From assembly GCF_030065675.1 (NCBI RefSeq), contig NZ_JASJDK010000002.1, positions 1-64,000 on the forward strand: DNA of 64,000 nucleotides. Reading direction: 5' to 3'. This document shows positions 1-9,100 of this stretch, one piece after another. Positions within the stretch are counted from its first letter, which is position 1. Every line of letters starts with the position of its first letter. The notes under the pieces were generated by a model, which saw only the letters and a list, made by a program, of their open reading frames with translations, made no database searches and was not told the DNA's origin. The stretch comes from Mastigocoleus sp. MO_188.B34. Its GTDB lineage: Bacteria > Cyanobacteriota > Cyanobacteriia > Cyanobacteriales > Nostocaceae. The translations under genes and the position numbers were made by a program.

Positions 1-1
1 T

Positions 2-124
2 AGGACTTACGCAACTGGCATATTTTTCCTGTAGGGTGTGTGACGCTGTAAAAATACCTGAACGTAAGAATCAGACTTATAGCGTCACGCACCAACCACC
101 AATTGTGACACTTGCGTAAGTCCT
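2..124. mobile_element. MITE-like palindromic element
   Basis: A 123-bp element is bounded by perfect 13-bp terminal inverted repeats, AGGACTTACGCAA at 2-14 and TTGCGTAAGTCCT at 112-124. A second, inner imperfect inverted repeat (GGTGTGTGACGCT against AGCGTCACGCACC) makes nearly the whole element fold as one hairpin. There is no coding capacity. Short palindromic elements with such ends are common in filamentous cyanobacteria and are usually moved by a transposase in trans. The left end coincides with the window edge, so flanking target duplications cannot be checked. Confidence 0.75.
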
Positions 125-944
125 GTAAATTTTACCCGCATTCTATTTCTTATAGTATCAGCACAGCTTGCGTTAAGTGCATGTTATTAGTGCAGCGTCT
201 TCTAAAGAGAGAAAGTAATCATAAAATTCTCGAGCTTGCAATTACCATCTCCCAAAGAAAGTGCTACGCGAATGTAATAACAAAATATGTTTTTCACAAT
301 TTGGGATTTCTTCAAAATAAAAGATATAGCAGTTCAAATTAGTTTATTGTTTCTGTTGTTATACCTGCATCATATTTGCAACAGAAGAGTTTTTCGTTGT
401 CATGATTTAATCACTAAAATTTTTATACGCAGAGTAAACTGTTATTGACACTTTAAATATTACTTAAATACTACAAATAAATGATTACAATAATTGTATG
501 AGATAAATCATTAAATAAAAATAATATTCGATTAAATAATATTTTGTTGATTTTATAAAATTATTATTTTTGCTTTTAACATTTTTTGCATACTAATTTA
601 TTTATATTTTATTGATATAAGATTGCATTAAGATAGGTTGTTTTTCAGAATTTAATCAAAAATATTAAGTGAAGTAAATATGCCATAAATTCCTGCTATA
701 TATGAGTTATATAGCGTGATAATCAAAACTTTTAATGACTTGAACAATTTGAAAACACTAGGTTATTTAATGAAAATTATCCTCACAAACTATGTATAAG
801 AAAATTATTTATATGTTTATAAAACAAGAATATTAAGATATTTTTTCATGCATTAATAATTATATTTTTATTGTGTAAATGATATTTTCATATGATTTAA
901 AAATATAATTAATTTTGTATAAAAGCAAAAACATTCAGTTACAA
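125..944. other. AT-rich intergenic region without a supported gene
   Basis: This stretch is very AT-rich and carries only short open frames with no recognisable protein features. A 76-codon frame starting inside the right arm of the MITE has no domain or composition support. I see no RNA gene. Confidence 0.6.
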
Positions 945-974
945 ATTAAATCGCTTTTAACCTAAATTTAATTG
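945..974 (+). promoter_or_regulatory. Candidate PHO box upstream of PhoX-like gene
   Basis: Three 8-bp units spaced 11 bp apart lie at 945, 956 and 967. The central one, TTTAACCT, matches the cyanobacterial PHO-box consensus (PyTTAAPyPyT) completely; TTTAATTG matches 7 of 8 and ATTAAATC 5 of 8. An AT-rich -10-like TATTAT begins at about 983, at a spacing suited to activation by a PhoB/SphR-type regulator. The gene start is about 240 bp downstream, so a long leader is implied. The consensus is established knowledge; the functional assignment is inference. Confidence 0.5.
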
Positions 975-1214
975 GGAAATGAAATATTATAAAATATGTC
1001 TCTCATGGTTTTATCTTGTGAGATTTGTTGATTTTGCCGTTATTTTATTTCCTCTTTGGCGTAAAGAATTACTCTATTGAAGAGAAACAAAGAATAGATT
1101 TTAGGAAATTGAAATACAGATAATTTCTTCATTGGTGGTGCTACAACTTAAGACGTTAGCCCCAATGAATTACTAACGCTAAATAGCAGACAATAGGAGA
1201 ACTAAATTTACTTC

Positions 1215-4200
1215 ATGGCTAACACACCATTTGATACACAAGAACAGGGTCAGTTAAAGGGTCTTAATGGTTATGAAGTTGACCCAATATTTACCGTTGG
1301 TGAAACCATTAATACTTACACCCCTCCAGGTATTCTTGATGGTTTGGGTGCTTACGAACTTTCTGATAATACCGTTCGGGTTTTGGCTAACCATGAGTTA
1401 ACTGCTGATGTTGGTTACGCTTATACCCTGAAAAATGGAACCTCCTTAACTGGTGCTCGTGTAAGTTACTTCGATATTGATAAGGAAAGTCGTGAGGTTG
1501 TTGGTGCAGGTTTAGCTTACGACACAATTATCAACCGCGCAGGGGAAGTTGTTGATGAAGCATCTGACCTAGAATTTAACGGTTTGAATCGTCTATGTTC
1601 TGCTCAGTATATTGAAGCTCATCAGTTTGGTGATGGTATTGGTTTAGAAGATGGTTTATTCTTTACCGGTGAAGAAACTGGTGGTGGTACTGAATTTGTT
1701 CTCGACCCTGCAACTAACACCCTGCATGCAGTACCTTGGATGGGTCGTGCTGCGTGGGAAAGTGTTACCGAATTAGATACTGGGGATACTGAGACAGTAG
1801 CGATTCTAATCGGTGATGACCGTGGTGCTGCTCCTCTATTAATGTACGTTGGTACTAAAGATAGAACTGAAGGTGCTGGTCTGCTAGAGCGTAACGGTTT
1901 AGCAAATGGTAAGCTCTATGTTTGGGTTGCAGATAGCGGTGAAACCACTCCTACTCAATTCAACGGTACTGGCGAAAACCGTGATGGTAGATTTGTTGAA
2001 ATCGATATTTACGATCCTGACCTTGCTGGTACAGAGGGTTATGATGCATTAGGTTTTGCGACTCAAGAGAAGCAAGACGAATTAGCAGCAACAGCAGGTG
2101 CATTTGAATTTTCTCGTCCTGAAGATTTAGCAACCAACCCCACAGATGGAACCCAAGCGGTACTAGCTTCCACCGGTCGTAGCAGCTTATTCCCAGAAGA
2201 TAGTTGGGGAACCACTTACATTATCGATGCAGATTTCAGCGATCTAGCAAATGGTAATATTACTGCTAACGTAAATGCCATTTATGATGGTGATGATGCA
2301 GGTGCTGGTCAGTTTGAAGGTCCTGACTATGGTTTGCGCAGCCCTGACAACTTAGAATGGGCTGATGATGGTACCATTTATCTCCAAGAAGACCGCAGCT
2401 TCAGCGAATTTGGTTTAACTTCTGGAGAAGAAGCTTCTATTTGGGCGTTAGATCCAGAATCTGGCGAACTCACCCGCGTCGCTCAAATGGATCGTGGTGC
2501 TGTCCCCGAAGGTCAAACAGATGGCGACCCCGATGATATTGGTGATTGGGAATCCTCCGGTATTATCGATGTTTCCACCTTGTTTGGCGAAGATCCTGGC
2601 GAACTGTTCATGTTTGACGTCCAAGCTCACAGCATTCGTGACGGCGCGATCGCAGATTCCAATCTCGTTCAAGGTGGTCAGCTTGCATTCTTAACTAATC
2701 CTCTTGAGACAGTTAATAAACTTTCTCCAGAGAACACCTTTGATACATCATCTCCGGCTCAAATGCAGGGTCTTGATGGTTATAGTGTAGATCCCCTATT
2801 CACCGTTGGTGAAAGTTTTGAGACAGAAGAAGGAGTTTATACTCCCCCTGGAATTTTAGATGGTCTAGGTGCTTTTGCTCTAGATAGCGATACCGTTCGC
2901 GTTTTAGCTAACCACGAACTACGTTCTAATCTTGGTTATGCTTATCAATTAGCTAATGGAACTTTCCTAACTGGTGCTCGCATAAGCTACTTTGATATCA
3001 ACAAACAAACCCGTCAGTTAGAAGATACTGGTTTAGCTTACGATAAGATTATTAACCGTCAAGGTGAAGTTGTAGACGAAGCTTCTGACCTGGAATTTGG
3101 CGGTCTCAATCGTCTATGTTCTGCTCAGTACATTCAAGCTCATCAGTTTGGTGAAGGTCGCGGTTTAGAAGATGGTATGTTCTTTACCGGTGAAGAAACC
3201 TCTGGTGGTACTGAATTTGTTGTAGATGTAGCCACTAACACCATGTACGCTGTACCCTGGATGGGTCGTGCTGGTTGGGAAAGTGTTACTGAGTTAGATA
3301 CTGGAAACACCGAAAATGTTGCAATTTTAATTGGTGATGACCGTCAAGGCGCTCCTCTATTAATGTACGTTGGTACTAAAGATAGAAGTGCAAATGCTAG
3401 TTTCTTAGAGCGTAACGGTCTAGTCAATGGTAAGCTCTATGCTTGGGCTGCTGATAGTGGCGAAACTTCACCTGAAGACTTCAAAGGAACCTTTGCAAGT
3501 CGTACTGGTAGCTGGGTAGAGATTGATATCTACGATCCTAGCCAAGCTGGTAGCGCCGTAGATTCAGATGATGATGGTAGCATCCAAGACGAACTTGGTT
3601 ACGATGCTGATGGTTTCGCGACCCAAGCTCAACAAGATGCATTAGCTGTAAATGCAGGTGCATTCACCTTCTCTCGTCCTGAAGACCTTGCTACTAGCCC
3701 CACAGATGGAACTGTAGCAGTTATGGCTTCCACTGGTCGTGGTAGTCTGTTCCCTTCAGATGACTGGGGTACCACTTATAAGATTGATGTTGATTTCAAC
3801 AATATCGCTACAGGTGATATCACTGCGAAACTTGACATCCTTTATGATGGGGATGATGCAGGTGCTGGTCAATTTGCCGGACCTGACTTTGGTTTACGTA
3901 GCCCTGATAACTTAGAATGGGCTAAAGATGGTTTTATTTACCTTCAAGAAGACCGCTCCACTAGGAATTTTGCTCAAACTTCTGGAGAAGAAGCTTCCAT
4001 CTGGCGTTTAGATCCTAACTCTGGTGAGTTGGTTCGGGTCGCTCAAATGGATCGTAGTGCTGTTCCTGAGGGTCAGACCGACGGTGACCCCACCGATATT
4101 GGTGACTGGGAATCCTCCGGTATCATTGACGTTTCCACCTTATTTGGTGAAGCACCTGGTGAACTATTCTTGTTTGACGTTCAAGCTCATAGCGTGCGCG

Positions 4201-4793
4201 ACGGTGTGATTGCTGATGCAGACTTAGTTCAAGGTGGTCAGTTAAGTTTCTTGAGTAGTGACGGTTCCACTGCTGGTGGAAGTTCATTCATCACTACTAA
4301 AGATGACAATGGTAACACCGTTGAAATGCTTGACATTCGCAATTTTGATGGTCAGGTAACAGTAGATTTCACCATTAGTAGAGAAGCAGACTTCAACAAC
4401 GAAGTTTACTTCTTAGCGGTTGATGATATTACTGGTAGCATTGGCGGTGTAACAGTTAGTGATGATGGTTATCTACAAGCTGCTTTAAGTAAAATCGTCT
4501 CTGCTAAATTTTCTACTACCGACGATAACCAAACAACTGGAAGCATTCAATTTGAAGGTGGTTCCTTAGTTGTTCCTATGATTATCGCTGATGGTGGTTT
4601 AGAACAGCTACAAGATGGAGATAGCAGTAATGACCCTGCTGTTTACTTCTCATTCCCTGGTGCTGTTGGTGGTGATGGTTTCGACCACATCCGCACTAGC
4701 GGTAATAATGTCTTTGAGTTTGAAGATCAAGCTAATGGTGGTGACCAAGACTTCAACGATATTGTCATCACAATCGATAAATTGGTTGGGTAA
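1215..4793 (+). CDS. Tandem PhoX-like (DUF839) protein with DUF4114 tail
   Basis: A 1192-aa protein with two highly similar PhoX/DUF839-type copies (about residues 1-500 and 510-1020). Each repeats signatures such as GLNRLCSAQYI, EDGLFFTGEETGGGTEF, GLRSPDNLEWA and GDWESSGIIDVSTLFGE. PhoX-family proteins are calcium/iron-dependent phosphatases, so phosphate release from organic esters is the likely role. The last ~150 residues resemble DUF4114, ending in acidic FEDQANGGDQDFNDIVITI, a putative calcium-binding module. No classical or Tat signal peptide is visible, so export by a C-terminal signal or surface attachment is inferred. A GGAG lies about 14 nt before the ATG. A PHO-box-like array lies upstream and a hairpin terminator follows. 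Whether both copies are active cannot be judged. I am sure of the family and less sure of the substrate. Confidence 0.85.
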   Translation: MANTPFDTQEQGQLKGLNGYEVDPIFTVGETINTYTPPGILDGLGAYELSDNTVRVLANHELTADVGYAYTLKNGTSLTGARVSYFDIDKESREVVGAGLAYDTIINRAGEVVDEASDLEFNGLNRLCSAQYIEAHQFGDGIGLEDGLFFTGEETGGGTEFVLDPATNTLHAVPWMGRAAWESVTELDTGDTETVAILIGDDRGAAPLLMYVGTKDRTEGAGLLERNGLANGKLYVWVADSGETTPTQFNGTGENRDGRFVEIDIYDPDLAGTEGYDALGFATQEKQDELAATAGAFEFSRPEDLATNPTDGTQAVLASTGRSSLFPEDSWGTTYIIDADFSDLANGNITANVNAIYDGDDAGAGQFEGPDYGLRSPDNLEWADDGTIYLQEDRSFSEFGLTSGEEASIWALDPESGELTRVAQMDRGAVPEGQTDGDPDDIGDWESSGIIDVSTLFGEDPGELFMFDVQAHSIRDGAIADSNLVQGGQLAFLTNPLETVNKLSPENTFDTSSPAQMQGLDGYSVDPLFTVGESFETEEGVYTPPGILDGLGAFALDSDTVRVLANHELRSNLGYAYQLANGTFLTGARISYFDINKQTRQLEDTGLAYDKIINRQGEVVDEASDLEFGGLNRLCSAQYIQAHQFGEGRGLEDGMFFTGEETSGGTEFVVDVATNTMYAVPWMGRAGWESVTELDTGNTENVAILIGDDRQGAPLLMYVGTKDRSANASFLERNGLVNGKLYAWAADSGETSPEDFKGTFASRTGSWVEIDIYDPSQAGSAVDSDDDGSIQDELGYDADGFATQAQQDALAVNAGAFTFSRPEDLATSPTDGTVAVMASTGRGSLFPSDDWGTTYKIDVDFNNIATGDITAKLDILYDGDDAGAGQFAGPDFGLRSPDNLEWAKDGFIYLQEDRSTRNFAQTSGEEASIWRLDPNSGELVRVAQMDRSAVPEGQTDGDPTDIGDWESSGIIDVSTLFGEAPGELFLFDVQAHSVRDGVIADADLVQGGQLSFLSSDGSTAGGSSFITTKDDNGNTVEMLDIRNFDGQVTVDFTISREADFNNEVYFLAVDDITGSIGGVTVSDDGYLQAALSKIVSAKFSTTDDNQTTGSIQFEGGSLVVPMIIADGGLEQLQDGDSSNDPAVYFSFPGAVGGDGFDHIRTSGNNVFEFEDQANGGDQDFNDIVITIDKLVG

Positions 4794-4866
4794 TTAGATT
4801 TTTGATTTTCCCGATCGCGAACTAAATTGTTGATTGCAAAATTGCTTGCGAAATAAAATTAAATCA

Positions 4867-4898
4867 AACCTGGAGCGATTAACTATTCCAGGTTTTTT
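4867..4898 (+). terminator. Rho-independent terminator
   Basis: The stem AACCTGGA / TCCAGGTT with a 12-nt loop runs into a T run, about 75 bp after the stop of the PhoX-like gene. This is a standard intrinsic terminator geometry. Confidence 0.8.
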
Positions 4899-5387
4899 CA
4901 TATTTACTTGTTAATTTATATATAAATTTTAGCGTTATTTAATTATAGAATTATTTCGACCTAACCTTTATACTTAATAAGTATAAATATAGTATTTATT
5001 AGAACTTAAATTTTCTCGGAAATTGGGAATTTTGGTGACTTTGCTGTAAGTATAAATGGGGAGCACGTCAATTTTTAGAATTTACCAAAATGTAGGTTGT
5101 CATTGCGACGCTAGATTAGTGCTTAGGGAAGCTTACTGTAGGTATTGTGTGTCCCCAAGGAAATAGCACTCAAACTTTTGGAAATAAATCCCTCGGGGAA
5201 TCGCTATGCTAAGGTAACGAATGCGTCAGTTATATATTCTACAAGAGTAGATTTTATGGCTACACTGACAGTAGGAATAGTATTTTTATTTATGTTTTTG
5301 AGTGACATAGTATAAATTACTTATTGGCTGTTTGCTGTATTAAAAAGTCAAAAATATCTTGAAGATATAGAGAAATAAAAAAATATT

Positions 5388-5417
5388 TTTAAACTATGTT
5401 TAATATATTTTTAATCA
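5388..5417 (+). promoter_or_regulatory. Candidate PHO box upstream of PhoA remnant
   Basis: Three units, TTTAAACT (5388), TTTAATAT (5399) and TTTAATCA (5410), are spaced exactly 11 bp apart and each matches the PyTTAAPyPyT consensus at 7 of 8 positions. The array lies about 140 bp before the alkaline-phosphatase remnant, and the larger esterase/GDPD gene follows in the same direction. Regularity in an AT-rich background could arise by chance, but the spacing and gene context favour a real site. Confidence 0.55.
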
Positions 5418-5559
5418 AGAAGATAAATAATGTTAATTATGCTGCTAAGTATTTTATGTCACAAATATTTAGTATTTTTTCAAACTAAAAATGCTGAATA
5501 ATTAGAGGATAGTTTTATTTTTCCAATCTGAAAATAATTAAGTAAGGGACATCTCTTCA

Positions 5560-5865
5560 ATGGCTAAGAACGTTATTATCACGATTGGCGACGGTGTGGG
5601 ATGGGAAATTACCCATGCTGCTGCGATTCCAAAACAGATTAACGAAGGTGCTACTGGTATAAACTTAGCTGATTTCTATGCAAAAGGAAGTGGTAATGGT
5701 TTAAGCTTCCAGAATTTAGAAGGTTATGCGATCGCAACTAGCGGTGGAACCTATATAGATGGTATTAAAAGTAATTCAGATTTGATTATTTTTGGCGATC
5801 GCACCTTAGCAATACTCAATGGTGTTACCGATCTGGATGTCAATAGCAGCATTGTGTTTGCTTAA
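5560..5865 (+). pseudogene. Alkaline phosphatase remnant fused to RTX-type C-terminal tail
   Basis: A 101-residue open frame begins like a PhoA-type alkaline phosphatase: KNVIITIGDGVGWE holds the metal-binding Asp, followed by an LSFQNLEGYAIATSGGTY segment. After about 72 residues it jumps to a tail, FGDRTLAILNGVTDLDVNSS, almost identical to the extreme C-termini of the large proteins at 6121-10314 and 16677-20663. The whole catalytic core is missing, so phosphatase activity is not expected. The simplest reading is an in-frame internal deletion of a once much longer secreted phosphatase. It keeps an ATG with purine-rich leader AAGTAAGGGACAT and a PHO-box-like array upstream, so it may still be expressed, and the tail could still direct export. 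Confidence 0.75.
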
Positions 5866-5940
5866 TACTGATTCTAGAAATCCCCTAAATTATCCTTGAA
5901 AAGGTGTTTTCAAGTTACTCATTTACAGTATTAGCTGATA

Positions 5941-6052
5941 GATTCCCCTAAATCCCCCGCTGTATTGGGAAACTTTGACCTGTTCTTCCCTTTTTTAGGG
6001 GGTTTAGGGGGGATATGGACGAAAACACGTTCTTGTTAAGAGGGTTAGGTGA
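5941..6052. repeat. C-rich/G-rich palindromic dispersed repeat
   Basis: An imperfect inverted repeat has a left arm with CCCCTAAATCCCCC and a right arm with GGGGGTTTAGGGGGGAT, followed by a GAAAACACGTTCTTGTTAAG segment. The same family occurs at 16505-16666, next to the other large RTX gene. It separates the phosphatase remnant from the next gene. Confidence 0.7.
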
Positions 6053-6120
6053 TCTCTACAAAATTTCGTAAATAAAAAAATTAAAATTTTTTGGGCAAAT
6101 TTCTAGGGAACTAAAAGATA

Positions 6121-9100
6121 ATGACAAAGGCTAGACTTAAGGGGTTTGCATCTCTACCTGCTGACACTTTTGCTGATGGACCTCAATCTGGTGCAGATAA
6201 TGGTAATGGTGAACCAATTTCTGCTAATGGACGAACTGGTCCCTTTGATGGTCAACCTGTTCAAGGTTTTAGTGGAGTACAGTTTGCTCCTGGTGTAGAT
6301 TGTTCTTACTGGTTTTTATCGGATAATGGTTTTGGCGCTCAAACTAATAGTGCTGATTATTTATTGCGTTTGTACCAAGTTAATCCTAATTTTGTTAGGG
6401 AAGAAATTGTTGGAACAGAAATTACCGGACAAGAAAATGGTGATGGTTCTATTGAGGTAGAAGGTTTTATTCAACTTTCCGACCCTGGCGGTTTAATTCC
6501 CTTTGATATTACGAATCAGGACAGTAGCGAAAGGTTATTAACCGGTGCTGATTTTGATATTGAATCTTTTGTGATCGATAAAAATGGTGATATTTGGATT
6601 GGAGATGAGTTTGGACCATACATACTACATTTTGACTCTACAGGCAAGCTCCTAGAGGCTCCAATTTCGACTCCTAATATTAATAATGTAGGAACTAAAA
6701 ATTTAGAAAATAATAATCTGAAAACTCTTAACGGTCAAGATCCCTTAGTAATTGCTCACCGTGGTGCGAGTGGTGATTTTCCCGAGCATACTTTAGAAGC
6801 ATATCGAGCTGCGATCGCAGCTGGTGCAGATTTTATTGAACCGGATTTGGTAACTACTAAGGATGGGGTGTTAATTGTGCGTCACGAACCCATGCTTGAT
6901 GATACTACTAACGTGGCTGAGGTTTTTGGTGAAGACCGCAAATCAACTAAAATGCTTGATGGTGAGGAAGTCACTGCTTATTTTGCAGAAGATTTTACCT
7001 TAGCTGAAATTAAGCAGTTGCGTGCGGTTCAATCTCGTGATTTTCGCGATCCTGCTTTTGATGGTTTATTTGAAATTCCCACTTTCAAGGAAGTTATTGA
7101 ACTGGTTCAGGAAGTCGAAGCGCAGACTGGTAAGCAGGTCGGGATTTATCCAGAAACTAAACATCCTACTTTCTTCGACGAACAAGGTCTTTCCTTAGAG
7201 GAACCTTTAGTTGCAACTTTACAGGAAACAGGTTTCACAGATCCAAATCGGATTTTTATTCAATCCTTTGAATTTGCAAATTTAATCGATTTACAAAATA
7301 ATTTGCTTCCTGCTGCTGCTTTAGAGAATTTACCTCTAGTTCAGCTTTATGGTGATGTGGAAGATGCTTTCATCAATGAAAATGGTGGTGGTTTCTCCGT
7401 TCCCTACGATATTGTTGCTAATTTCAGCAAAGAAGGTTTCGATGAAACTGCTGCGAGAGCAATTTATGGCGATTTAGTCGATATCGTCCCTGATTTTGGT
7501 ATTAACACTACTTATAAAGACTTAGCGACTAAGGAAGTTTTTGATTATATCGGTAATAACTACGGTGAAGGTATTGGTCCGTGGAAAAACAGTTTTGTTT
7601 TACGGGAACCCTTAGATACTCCCGTGGATGGAAATGGTGACGGTGTTGCTGAAATCACCTCTCAGTTAACCGGTGAAATTCGTCCTTATATAAATTGGGC
7701 TCATGATGCAGGAATGCAAGTTCATCCCTATACTTTAAGAGACGAAGAACGTTTTCTCACCCTCAATCCTGATGGTACTCCCCAAACTCCACAAGGTGAA
7801 GTCGAACAATTAATTAATTTGGGTGTTGATGGTTTCTTCACCGATTTTGCTCGCACCGCTGACCCGGTACGGGATGCGATCGCAGCATCTGAAGTACGTT
7901 CTCCCCAAAATCCCGACTTGAAAAACTTTAATAGTTTAAGTGGTGAAGCACCTTTAGTCATCGGTCACCGGGGTGCGAGTGGGGATTTCCCCGAACATAC
8001 TTTAGAAGCTTATCGTTTAGCAATTATTCAAGGTGCTGATTTTGTTGAACCAGATTTAGTAACTACTAAGGACGGGGTGTTAATTGCGCGTCACGAACCT
8101 TTACTTGATGATACGACTAACGTTGCAGAAGTATTTGGTAGCGATCGCAAATCAACTAAACTCCTTGATGGTGAGGAAATCACTGGTTATTTTGCAGAAG
8201 ATTTTACCTTAGCTGAAATTAAACAGTTAGGTGCGGTTCAATCTCGCGACTTTCGTAGCGATGAGTTTGATGGTAAGTTTGAAATTCCCACTTTCAAAGA
8301 AGTCATTGAACTGGTTCAGGAAATGGAGTCGGAGTATGGTTTCAAAGTTGGTATTTATCCAGAGACCAAACATCCTACTTTCTTCGACGAGCAGGGTCTT
8401 TCCTTAGAGGAACCTTTAATTGCAACTTTACAGGAAACAGGTTTTACCGATCCAAATCGAATTTTTATTCAATCCTTTGAATTTGCAAATTTAATCGATC
8501 TCCAAAACAATCTCCTTCCTGCTGCTGGTTTAGAGAATTTACCTCTAGTTCAGCTTTACGGTGATGTGGAAGATGCTTTCATCAATGAAGGTGGTGGTGG
8601 TTTCTCCGTTCCTTATGATATTGTTGCTAATTTTAGCAAAGAAGGTTTTGATGAAGCTGCTGCGAGAGCAATTTATGGCGATTTAGTTGATATCGTTCCC
8701 GATTTTGGAATCAATACTACTTACAAAGACCTAGCTACCAAGGAAGTTTTTGACTATATCGGTAATAACTACAGTGAAGGTATTGGTCCGTGGAAAAACA
8801 GTTTTGTTTTACGGGAACCCTTAGATACTCCCGTAGATGGAAATGGTGACGGTGTCGCTGAAATTACCTCTCAGTTAACCGGTGAAGTTCGTCCTTATAT
8901 AAATTGGGCTCATGATGCTCTAATGCAAGTTCATCCCTATACTTTAAGAGACGAAGAGCGTTTTCTCACCCTTAATCCCGATGGAACTCCCCAAACCACC
9001 GGTGAAGAATTCCTCCAGTTAACAGAATTAGGAGTAGATGGTTTCTTCACCGACTTCCCCGAAACTGGACGGATCGTAGTTGACGATTTAACCCAAGAAC

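Noticed and set aside
112-342. 76-codon open frame at the left end
   Set aside because: It starts with a non-ATG codon inside the arm of the palindromic element, has no recognisable motif, and lies in AT-rich DNA.
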